Of a DNA stretch of 12,826 nucleotides, positions 1 to 6,637 are shown piece by piece. Under the pieces are notes generated by a model. It saw nothing but the letters and a program-made list of their open reading frames with translations, did no database searches and was not told the DNA's origin. Every line of letters starts with the position of its first letter. Positions within the stretch are counted from its first letter, which is position 1. The stretch comes from Acidobacteriaceae bacterium (GTDB lineage Bacteria > Acidobacteriota > Terriglobia > Terriglobales > Acidobacteriaceae), in assembly GCA_030040175.1 (NCBI GenBank), contig JASHUF010000101.1, positions 1 to 12,826 on the forward strand, written 5' to 3'. The translations under genes were made by a program, and so were the position numbers.

Positions 1-601
1 CACCGCAGAGGGAGTCACGTTTTGCCAACACCTCGCCGGCTGCTCTGCGCACGTTGTAGGTTATCTCCATTACATCTTTGAATGATCTCGCTCCGATCGC
101 GATCAAATGGAAATCCTGCACATCGGTGCGCCAATTGGCCTGGGCGCCTCCACCCACGATCTGAATCTCAGGTAGCGGCACTAATGTGCCTCGAGATTGG
201 CCCAAATGCTGATAAAGCGGACAGCGCAGTCCAGCCGCAGCTGCATTCGCGGCGGCAATCGAAACCGCGAGAATTGCATTCGCGCCAAGCCGCCTTTGGG
301 TGGCTGTGCCGTCGATTTCGATCAACCTGCGATCGAGACCGGCCTGATCGCAAACGTCAAAACCAACCAGTGCGGGAGCAATCTCCTGCTGAATGTTGGC
401 AACTGCTTGATGGACAGATTTGCCCCGGAATTTCTGCGAATCGCCATCGCGCAATTCGACAGCTGCAAATTGTCCGGTGGAAGCGCCGCAAGGTACTCCG
501 CCTCTTCCCCGCTCCCCCGATTCCAACACTATTTCAGCCTCGACGGTTGGATCCCCGTGGGAGTCGAATACTTGATATCCGCATATGCGCTGAATTCTCA
601 T
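1..601 (-). CDS. Divergent enolase (phosphopyruvate hydratase family), N-terminal half, cut by window edge
   Basis: About 200 residues are visible, against a usual family length near 430. The enolase N-terminal domain is clear: a DSHGDPTVEAE start block, the mobile loop GASTG that carries the Mg-binding Ser, VELRDGD, and the LGANAILAVSIA helix. The barrel begins with PLPEIQIVGGGAQANWR and DVQDF. True enolases read GG-x-HA (His158 in E. coli) and DIQEF (Glu167). Here these are Gln and Asp, so this is probably a paralogue with altered chemistry, or an inactive one, and not the housekeeping glycolytic enzyme. The ATG overlaps the stop of the upstream kinase gene as TGATG, which implies translational coupling and a shared pathway. 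Family membership is clear from the sequence; the substrate is unknown. Confidence 0.85.
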   Translation of the reverse strand, partial: MRIQRICGYQVFDSHGDPTVEAEIVLESGERGRGGVPCGASTGQFAAVELRDGDSQKFRGKSVHQAVANIQQEIAPALVGFDVCDQAGLDRRLIEIDGTATQRRLGANAILAVSIAAANAAAAGLRCPLYQHLGQSRGTLVPLPEIQIVGGGAQANWRTDVQDFHLIAIGARSFKDVMEITYNVRRAAGEVLAKRDSLCG

Positions 602-1641
602 CAATGCGTCTTCCCATCCTCAAGTTCCCTGAACCAATCGGACAAAATGTCTTCCAAAACGTAGCTTTTCTCCATGATTCTCGCGCGTGTAAAGCGGCGA
701 ACCCAATCCTTTTGCTGCGCGTTTGTCAAGTAATCGATCCGAGATTTTCCGTCGATTCCGGCCAGCAGCAACATCATGAGCAGGCGTGTAACTCGTACCT
801 TGAGTTCTCGTGCTTCGACCAAGTCTTCGATCTCCGTCGAGTAACGGTTCCAGAAAGCGGGAATCATTCGTTCCAAACCAAGAATCCTGGGCCCGTGATA
901 GAGCGCCTTGAGCAAAAGATGGGAAAAGAAGAACGCGATATCGAAAGCGGGATCGCCGAACCATGCTGCTTCGCAGTCGAATAGGACGAGCCGCGATCTT
1001 GAGACCAGAATGTTCTTCGGGCTAAAGTCACCGTGAACCAGGCATTGTCGCGTCGCTGATAGTCGCCGGGATTCCGAGTCGAACGCCGCCCAAAGATCTC
1101 GGTGGCGCCTTCCCGTTGCCAGCAGGCAGCGATTGATACGAAGCTGCGCGAAGCTTTCCGTCGTGTTGAAGAGAAATGGCGCTGTTGGATCGATAGCCGA
1201 GTACGCGTGGATGCAGCCCAGTACGTGTGCCGCCCGGTTGACCTCTTCGATCTTAGCTTGGCCGCGCAATAGCAGCTCCTCCCAGTTGACGAACTCCGGA
1301 CCAAAATATTCCATTGCCACGTACTCCCGGCTTGCAGGTCCAGGGCGAAGCGCAGGCACAGAGCCGGGCAGGGTGCGGCCAACGTACTCGATAAACTTTC
1401 GCTCGGAACCGGTGCGCCTGACGTCGGCAAACCATTCATGGTCAACTCTTAGCTTGGACAATGCGCGCTTTACGATAAAGACGTCAGTGCCATCCTCGAC
1501 GCGAAACATCTCGCTGGAAACGCCTCCGGCCAGTGGTGTGAGTGTCGCATTCCGATGTTGCACAACACCGTCACGGCGCAGCACATCGAGAAGATCGCTC
1601 CCATTCAAGAGTTGAGATTGACTGGTAACGAGCTTCGTCAT
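601..1641 (-). CDS. Phosphotransferase of the APH/choline kinase fold (small-molecule kinase)
   Basis: 346 residues. The protein-kinase-like fold of the aminoglycoside phosphotransferase family is recognisable. There is an N-lobe Gly-rich turn LAGGVSSEMF (about 37-46), the ATP-binding Lys in FIVKRA (about 58), the hinge VAMEYF, the catalytic loop HGDFSPKN (203-210, catalytic Asp205, Asn210), and the metal-binding Asp in VLFDCEAAWFGDPAFD (about 222). The reading frame stays open upstream to 1839, but the extra 66 residues are basic and low-complexity, and domain homology starts just after the ATG at 1641, so I chose that start. The gene ends in a TGATG overlap with the enolase-like gene. The pairing suggests that it phosphorylates an acid or sugar that the enolase-like protein then dehydrates, which is inference. 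True antibiotic resistance is less likely in this setting. Confidence 0.85.
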   Translation of the reverse strand: MTKLVTSQSQLLNGSDLLDVLRRDGVVQHRNATLTPLAGGVSSEMFRVEDGTDVFIVKRALSKLRVDHEWFADVRRTGSERKFIEYVGRTLPGSVPALRPGPASREYVAMEYFGPEFVNWEELLLRGQAKIEEVNRAAHVLGCIHAYSAIDPTAPFLFNTTESFAQLRINRCLLATGRRHRDLWAAFDSESRRLSATRQCLVHGDFSPKNILVSRSRLVLFDCEAAWFGDPAFDIAFFFSHLLLKALYHGPRILGLERMIPAFWNRYSTEIEDLVEARELKVRVTRLLMMLLLAGIDGKSRIDYLTNAQQKDWVRRFTRARIMEKSYVLEDILSDWFRELEDGKTH

Positions 1642-1688
1642 CGCTGAGATCTCATGCTGTCCATCCTCCGTCGAACGCAGAGGCACTT

Positions 1689-1710
1689 CCTCCGCGCGTC
1701 CGCGCGGAGG
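1689..1710. repeat. Perfect GC-rich inverted repeat
   Basis: The arms CCTCCGCGCG (1689-1698) and CGCGCGGAGG (1701-1710) are exact inverse complements around a two-base centre. A hairpin would form with about 9 bp and a 4-nt loop. Neither strand has a T-run after it, so it is not a standard intrinsic terminator. It lies about 48 bases upstream of the kinase start and would sit in that gene's 5' leader, where it could affect expression. Confidence 0.6.
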
Positions 1711-2401
1711 GATACTGAGGGCCCTTTTCCTTTCCGCCGAGGCAATAACTTGCCGAAGCCGCAGCTTCCCGAGCCGTGTCCGCATTCTGCGCTTCCACAA
1801 GGATGAATTCGCGGCCTTGCGGGTTTGAAGGGATTGCATTTCGTTTTTCGTCGAGGCGGACCTTCATGGCAGAACTCCGTGCCTTGTGCAAATTGGGAAA
1901 GTACACGGACGATGCCGCCGCGCAACTTCCGGGAACCCGAAATCCGCTCCAACTGCGGATTGCAATACCAAGCGCAGTCTCGACCTCGCCGCCGGGAAAG
2001 CATCGCTTGCCTGGCTTACACCCCTCATTGGCGCTCAAGACGAAAAGCGTTTCATTCGCAGCAGCCGAAGCTGATTCAACGCGCATCGGCCGTTCTCCGT
2101 CCCGTCGCAAGAGCACCTCGGCCGCCCTGCTGGCCCCGGCCATTGGGGTCTCTGTTTGACCCGGATCTCCGGCCCGTGACCGTCGGGTTCAGCTTCGCCG
2201 CGAACCATATCGCACAGCGCCAAACGTCCTCACGCGGCAATGAGTCGTACCCTTCTTATGGCAGATTGGCCGATTCTACAATCCGCTTCCCCCCGGCAAA
2301 CCTCACCGCCGGCCGAGCACGAACTGCCATTGATATCCCGCTCGTTGGATCACAGCGTCCGTAGATTCACACAAACCGGTTTCGCGAGTGTCGATTCCAT
2401 G

Positions 2402-2617
2402 TCAGTGCGACAATCCGGCTTCGTTGGCGATTTCAATTAGGCTGATTGCGCTGCCTGTGCAACTACTCCTCGCGGCGATTTTGCGGCCATCGAGACGCTC
2501 TTCAATGAGACTTGCCCAATCCAATGAGCCGTTTGCCTCCTCAAACACTCTGCGCTACAGAATGTCCGCGTCAAAACACGATCGCTCTGGAGCATAGGTC
2601 GAGCGTTCGTGGGTCAT
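2402..2617 (-). pseudogene. Possible gene remnant with an internal TAG
   Basis: From an ATG at 2617 the frame reads about 20 residues, meets TAG at 2557-2555, then continues 50 residues to a TGA at 2404-2402. The second part reads like real protein: it contains VFEEANGSLDWASLIEERLD and ends SAISLIEIANEAGLSH, with acidic amphipathic helices unlike the Arg- and Ser-rich noise around it. I do not recognise the family. It may be the C-terminal end of a decayed gene or a chance open frame. Confidence 0.25.
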
Positions 2618-2633
2618 CTTTGAGAGATCGAAT

Positions 2634-2660
2634 CAATTGGAAAGCAAACTCGCAATTGGA
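2634..2660. repeat. Short direct repeat CAATTGGA x2
   Basis: CAATTGGA occurs at 2634-2641 and again at 2653-2660, a 19-base period, upstream of the AraC-type gene. AraC-family proteins often bind direct repeats about two helical turns apart, so this could be a binding site. Eight-base repeats also arise by chance. Confidence 0.25.
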
Positions 2661-2732
2661 TCGTAGACGAGAACACCTCCTTTGCTAGGAGCACACTGCA
2701 CAAGTAGGGTAGGCATAAGCTAGGAAATTGTC

Positions 2733-2762
2733 TGTCAAATCGATCGCAAAAAGATGTATTAT
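2733..2762 (+). promoter_or_regulatory. Possible promoter of the AraC-type gene
   Basis: A good -10 element TATTAT (2757-2762, 5 of 6 matches to TATAAT) sits 47 bases before the proposed ATG at 2809, in an A/T-rich pocket. The -35 element is poor (TGTCAA at 2733-2738, 18-base spacing). Activator-dependent or autoregulated expression would fit a weak -35. Confidence 0.3.
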
Positions 2763-2808
2763 TTTAGCAGCGTTTACCGATTCCGCCAGCCTTTGCGTCG
2801 AATTTCGT

Positions 2809-3735
2809 ATGAAAGCGATTCTTGAACGGATCGAGCACCAGTCGGGCGAAAGCTTCTCCTGCTTCCGCTGGTCCGCGCAGACATTTATCTGCCCCTATCA
2901 TGTCCATCCCGAAATCGAGATCAACTATATCGTGAGCAGCACGGGACGCCGTCTTGTGGGGGATTGTTTGGGGTACTTCAAGCCGGGGGATCTGGTGCTG
3001 TTGGGAGCAGGCCTCCCGCACATGTATTTTCATCGGGCACCATCGAAAGCACCGAAGAACTGGGCGCAATCGTGGTACGTCCAATTCCTCCCTGAATGTC
3101 TGGGCCGGGAGTTCTTCAGTTTGCCCGGCCTGGCGGCGGTCAATAATCTGCTGCAGCGTTCCCGGCGGGGACTAATCTTCCCCCGCAAGACCGTAAGCCA
3201 GGTGTTGCCGCTGCTTCGCGAGACCTTTGAAAACAACGGGGCGCGCCGCGTCGCATCGCTTATTTACCTGCTCCAGGAGCTCGCCGAATCGCGAGGTACC
3301 AGACCGTTGGCCAGTACGCGCTTTGAGCTCCCTCAGCCGCCCCGGAGCTCTGAGCGGCTTGCCCGCGCAACCTCGTATATTCACAGGCACTTGTCAGAGG
3401 AGTTGACCTTGGCGGAGACAGCGCAAAACGCCGGGATGAGTCCGCAGGGATTCAGCCGCTTTTTCCATAGATGGATGGGCCGGACCTTCGCAACCTATGT
3501 TACGGAACTCCGAATCGGCAGCGCATGCCAGATGCTGATCGAGTCGGATCGCTCCGTCGCGGAAGTGTGTTTCGCTTGCGGATTCAGGAATCTATCGAAT
3601 TTCAATCGGCACTTTCGCTCCCACAAAGGAATGTCCCCACGCGAGTTTCGGCACTTATGCATGGAACAAAGTTCAAGTTTACCTGGTAGTCATTCCGCTA
3701 AGGGAACCGCAGATTTGGATGTCCAGTTCTTTTGA
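2809..3735 (+). CDS. AraC family transcriptional regulator with N-terminal cupin sensor
   Basis: 308 residues from the ATG at 2809, usual for the family. Residues about 20-75 form the AraC-type cupin ligand domain (PYHVHPEIEINYI, FKPGDLVLLGAGLPHMYF). Residues about 183-285 form the double helix-turn-helix: LTLAETAQNAGMSPQGFSRF for the first, and SVAEVCFACGFRNLSNFNRH then GMSPREF for the second, which is the classic family signature. The frame is open back to a TTG at 2728, but those 27 residues have no domain match and overlap the candidate -10 element, so the shorter start is preferred. It likely senses a sugar or sugar acid. It lies upstream of, and in the same direction as, the kinase, permease and AraD1-like genes or remnants, so it probably controlled that unit. 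There is no clear Shine-Dalgarno at this start. Confidence 0.9.
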   Translation: MKAILERIEHQSGESFSCFRWSAQTFICPYHVHPEIEINYIVSSTGRRLVGDCLGYFKPGDLVLLGAGLPHMYFHRAPSKAPKNWAQSWYVQFLPECLGREFFSLPGLAAVNNLLQRSRRGLIFPRKTVSQVLPLLRETFENNGARRVASLIYLLQELAESRGTRPLASTRFELPQPPRSSERLARATSYIHRHLSEELTLAETAQNAGMSPQGFSRFFHRWMGRTFATYVTELRIGSACQMLIESDRSVAEVCFACGFRNLSNFNRHFRSHKGMSPREFRHLCMEQSSSLPGSHSAKGTADLDVQFF

Positions 3736-3979
3736 GAAACGGCCCGAGGAAGCAATTTATTGCGTGCGTCTAAGATTTGCCATTGATTCTGCGTCGTTTG
3801 TCCTCCGCAACAGCCTTTCTTGAATTCGAATGGCTAAAATACTATCACTTCTTGCTATTCGCAAGAGAGACAGGGGCTTCTTGTGTCGCTATCGTTATTC
3901 GGGTATCAACGGAAGCGGATAAAAATGCCTGTCACAAGGGGCGCAATGACTATTCCACCACCCGATAGGCGGGTTCTGA

Positions 3980-4288
3980 CTGGCGCGGTCCGAAAACTGG
4001 TTCCGCCTCTCGATACTTCGCCGGCAACAAGGATCGCTGTTATTCGAGGAGCCTGCAATCCGGGTCGCAGCGCTCAATACAACCGGATGCGGCGGTGTTT
4101 ATCGCGGCACATTTGCGTCGGCGCTTCTCAAGGGATTTCCATTACCCCGCGAATGGAATTCGCAGCGCAGATTGCGTTGCGCGTCGCCCGTGCACATAGC
4201 GGGCCGCACAGCCTTGCCGGCTCTTGATTCTATTGGAAGGCATGATCTCTTTGCGCTCGTTGCCGAACTCTGTCATCTCCGGGCATAG
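3980..4288 (+). pseudogene. C-terminal remnant of a PfkB-family sugar kinase
   Basis: The frame after a TGA at 3977-3979 contains GSLLFEEPAIRVAALNTTG, then CGGVYRGTFASALLKGFPL. This parallels the PfkB C-terminal signature (PAF-V, D-TTGAGD-F-GAF, L--G-PL). The catalytic base Asp of GAGD is Gly here (GCGG; codon GGT at 4094-4096, one base from GAT). Beyond about 4140 the homology appears to slip into another frame (MEFAAQIALRVARA). The N-terminal two thirds is missing, and the preceding frame (3883-4030) may hold more of it across a frameshift. The gene is dead. Its place between an AraC regulator and a permease fits a lost sugar or ketodeoxy-acid kinase. Confidence 0.6.
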
Positions 4289-4423
4289 GCCATGCCGATG
4301 CACACTCCCCGGAGGTCCACTCGGTTGAAGCAGCATTCCGGTACGGCTCATGGTTTTTTTGAATCTCTCATTTCTCTTGCCCCCACGTTTTTACTGTCTA
4401 CGCAACCAGCTCAAGGTGGAATC

Positions 4424-4862
4424 ATGATAGGCTCTTTTTTTCCCCGCAGCGGACTTGCAATCGTGATGTCCAGCGGGGTGCTGACCACGAGCCTCCCACT
4501 CCCCATAAAGTTCTCGCACGCATGGAGGTGGGAGAAGACGTGGCTGGTCTACCCAACGCCCGCACTTTTGCTCATCCCGGTCCTGCTTGCGTCTCAGGCT
4601 GTTCCTCACCTGTTTTCGTTTTACGCCTCGCTCCCACCCTGCGACATTGTTCTCCCTCTCCTCTTCGGATGCGGGTGGGGTATCGCGCAGGCTACCCTTG
4701 GTCTTTCTATCGCCTGCGCCGGCATGGTGATGCCGTTCGCTATTGGGATCGGCGTGAGCGCGGTGCTGGCAGCGTAGTCCCCGTTGCAGTGCTCCATTCC
4801 GGAGCGGTTCGCGGCGTCCCACAGCGCAGCTTTGCCGGATGGCCGTGGTGGAGGGAAGAACG
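4424..4862 (+). pseudogene. Truncated RhaT-like sugar/proton symporter remnant
   Basis: From the ATG at 4424, with AAGGTGG just upstream as a ribosome binding site, 117 residues match the N-terminal third of L-rhamnose-proton symporter-like permeases: SLPLPIKFSHAWRWEKTWLV, VPHLFSFY, LFGCGWGIAQATLGLSIA, GMVMPFAIGIG. Several hydrophobic membrane segments are present. The frame stops at 4775-4777. Restoring one base near 4768 continues the homology as GSVVPVAVLHSG, and a further shift near 4830 gives MAVVEG. The remaining roughly 220 residues expected for RhaT (about 340) are absent, and the AraD1-like gene begins directly. Frameshift plus deletion makes this a pseudogene. The intact ancestor probably imported a sugar used by the neighbouring genes. 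Confidence 0.75.
4850..4855 (+). promoter_or_regulatory. Ribosome binding site deciding the AraD1-like start
   Basis: GGAGGG lies seven bases before the ATG at 4863 and selects it over an in-frame upstream ATG at 4839. The site falls inside the 3' end of the RhaT remnant. Confidence 0.75.
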
Positions 4863-5855
4863 ATGATTCAGTCTCTGATCCAATTTATTGATGCTTCGGG
4901 CCCCGCGGTAGCCGCACTCGATGCGGACGGAGCCGCGTTTCAGGTGCGCAGTGTTCGTACCGTCTACGAACTGGCATGGCGCGCCCTCACCGGAGGAATT
5001 TCATTGGCTGATCTTTTGGAGAGGATTGGATTGGGCGTTGGTGTCGACGTGGAGGAGCTGCAGGTGCAGGGGCGTTTGCTTGCGCCCATTCAGCACCAGG
5101 AACCGGCAAGGCTCTACCTCACAGGAACGGGACTCACACACCGCGGCTCCGCGATGGAACGTGACATCATGCACCGCCAGGAATCCGGGAAGACGGAGAT
5201 GACGGATTCAATGAAGCTGTTCCTTCTGGGACGCGACGGCGGCAAGCCGGAGCATGGCGGACCCGGCGTGCAGCCGGAGTGGTTTTACAAGGGCAACGGC
5301 GCCTGCCTGGTGCCGCCCGGCGGCAAACTCGAATCGCCCGCATTTGGGCGCGACGCCGGTGAGGAACCGGAGATCGCCGGCGTTTACATGATCGGTCCGG
5401 CCGCTCAGCCGATTCGCCTCGGCTTTTGTTTGGCGAATGAATTCTCTGATCACGTAATGGAGCGGGAGAATTATCTGTGGCTATCGCACTCAAAGCTGCG
5501 GCCCTGTTCCATCGGCCCCGAGCTGCGGCTGGGACCGCTCCCGGCAAACGTGCGGGGAACGAGCCGCATCCGGCGCGGAGATCAAGTCCTTTGGGAGAAA
5601 GCGTTTCAGACAGGCGAGGACAACATGGTGCACAGCCTCGCCAATCTCGAATACCATCATTTTAAGTACAGCATCTTTCGCAGGCCCGGCGATGTGCACG
5701 TGCACTTCCTGGGCACGTCGGCGCTGTCGTTCGCCGACGGCATCGTCGCCCTCCCGGGGGATGTCTTCGAGGTTTCGGCAGATGCGTTCCCACTGCCTCT
5801 GCGGAATCGCGTGGCGGAGGCAGCCGACGAAGAAGTTCGCGTCACCTCGCTGTGA
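4863..5855 (+). CDS. AraD1/GguC family protein (fumarylacetoacetate-hydrolase superfamily)
   Basis: 330 residues, full length for the GguC/AraD1 group. Diagnostic stretches are VRTVYELAWRAL, LYLTGTGLTHRGSA, MTDSMKLFLLGRDGGKP, GVQPEWFYKGNG, EEPEIAGVYMIG, GFCLANEFSDHVMERENYLW, SKLRPCSIGPEL, GTSRIRRG, and near the end FRRPGDVHVHFLGT. The superfamily acts on 2-keto acid intermediates with a divalent metal, by dehydration or by hydrolytic C-C cleavage. Group members are linked to L-arabonate or related sugar-acid catabolism, but the exact reaction is not fixed by sequence. A strong ribosome binding site supports this start. It is the only intact enzyme gene in the plus-strand unit and converges on the SDR gene with a five-base gap. 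It may process the product of the dehydratase and SDR encoded opposite, which is inference. Confidence 0.88.
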   Translation: MIQSLIQFIDASGPAVAALDADGAAFQVRSVRTVYELAWRALTGGISLADLLERIGLGVGVDVEELQVQGRLLAPIQHQEPARLYLTGTGLTHRGSAMERDIMHRQESGKTEMTDSMKLFLLGRDGGKPEHGGPGVQPEWFYKGNGACLVPPGGKLESPAFGRDAGEEPEIAGVYMIGPAAQPIRLGFCLANEFSDHVMERENYLWLSHSKLRPCSIGPELRLGPLPANVRGTSRIRRGDQVLWEKAFQTGEDNMVHSLANLEYHHFKYSIFRRPGDVHVHFLGTSALSFADGIVALPGDVFEVSADAFPLPLRNRVAEAADEEVRVTSL

Positions 5856-5860
5856 CGGTC

Positions 5861-6637
5861 TCAGTCGTGATACACCGCTGAGCGGCCCCCGTCGATGGAG
5901 ATGGTGGCCGCGTTGATGAAGCGCGCTTCATCGGAGGCGAGAAAGACCGCCGTCATGGCAACCTCCTCGGCCGAGCCGATGCGCTGTGGCGGGTGCAGGC
6001 GGCTGATCCGGCCGCGCACTGCCTCCGGATCAGGAAAGCTGGCCCAGTAGTTGCGGGCAATTTCTGTGTCCACATAGCCGGGGGCAATGGCATTCACGCG
6101 AATCCCGCGCGCCGCATACTCCACGCCGAGCGCGCGCACCAATCCCAGGAGAGCGTGCTTGGCTACCGGGTAGGGAAAGCATCCGGGTATGATTCTGTGC
6201 GCGTGCGCGGACGCCATCACCACGATAGAGCCATTCTCCTGGCTGAGCATCTGCGGCAGCACGGCGCGGACCGAAAACCACACTCCGTCGAGGTCCACGG
6301 CCAGGCAGCGCCGCCACTCCGTCTCCGTGAGCTGGAGCGGATCGGAGAAGACGTTGATGCCGGCGTTCGCCACCAGCACATCGATCTGTCCGAACTCGCT
6401 GAGCGCCCGGGCTGCCATGGTCTCGACCGAGCCCATCCTGGTCACATCCGTCGCCACGAACAGCGCCCGCGCCCCGCTGGCGCGGAGCTTGGCCTCGGCC
6501 GCGGCGCCGGTCCTCTCGTTGATTTCCGCAAGGACAACCGCCGCGGATTCCTTCGCAAAGGCCTCTGCTGTTGCCAGGCCGATGCCCTGCCCTGCCCCGG
6601 TAATGATGGCTACTTTGCTCTTTAGCCTTTCGCTCAC
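5861..6637 (-). CDS. Short-chain dehydrogenase/reductase (SDR), classical type
   Basis: 258 residues. The cofactor-binding TGAGQGIG lies at 13-20, followed by ATDVT and the VANAG strand (89-93). The catalytic residues Ser143 (MASAHA), Tyr156 and Lys160 (YPVAK) and the C-terminal IDGG are present, as expected for an NAD(P)-dependent Rossmann enzyme. The usual Asn of the tetrad (VNL-G) reads VDLDG here. The start is GTG at 6637, overlapping the dehydratase stop in GTGA, so the two are translated together. In comparable clusters an SDR oxidises a sugar to its lactone or a 2-keto-3-deoxy sugar acid to the 2,4-diketo acid. Either is possible and the substrate is not determined. Confidence 0.9.
   Translation of the reverse strand: MSERLKSKVAIITGAGQGIGLATAEAFAKESAAVVLAEINERTGAAAEAKLRASGARALFVATDVTRMGSVETMAARALSEFGQIDVLVANAGINVFSDPLQLTETEWRRCLAVDLDGVWFSVRAVLPQMLSQENGSIVVMASAHAHRIIPGCFPYPVAKHALLGLVRALGVEYAARGIRVNAIAPGYVDTEIARNYWASFPDPEAVRGRISRLHPPQRIGSAEEVAMTAVFLASDEARFINAATISIDGGRSAVYHD

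Larger units (their letters stand above)
1642..2808. other. Long stretch without a convincing gene
   Basis: Nearly 1.2 kb separates the divergently oriented kinase and AraC regulator. Open frames exist on both strands (for example minus 1652-2143 and plus 1825-2364), but they are rich in Arg, Ser and Pro, overlap one another and match no family I recognise, so I do not call them. The stretch holds a GC-rich palindrome near 1700, a protein-like minus-strand remnant at 2402-2617, a short direct repeat at 2634-2660 and a possible AraC-gene promoter near 2760. It may be a graveyard of decayed genes. Confidence 0.5.

Noticed and set aside
82..984. 300-codon plus-strand open frame at the left edge
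   Set aside because: It lies antisense to the clearly recognisable enolase and kinase genes; its sequence is Arg- and Gln-rich with no domain.
601..1641. Antibiotic-resistance gene (aminoglycoside phosphotransferase)
   Set aside because: Only the fold is shared; coupling to an enolase-like gene and the absence of resistance context make a metabolic kinase more likely.
1642..1839. 66-residue N-terminal extension of the kinase
   Set aside because: No homology, basic low-complexity sequence that spans the GC palindrome; the ATG at 1641 fits the domain boundary.
1652..2143. 163-codon minus-strand open frame upstream of the kinase
   Set aside because: Arg-, Ser- and Ala-rich with no family signature, overlapping equally long frames on the other strand and lacking a convincing ribosome binding site; treated as chance.
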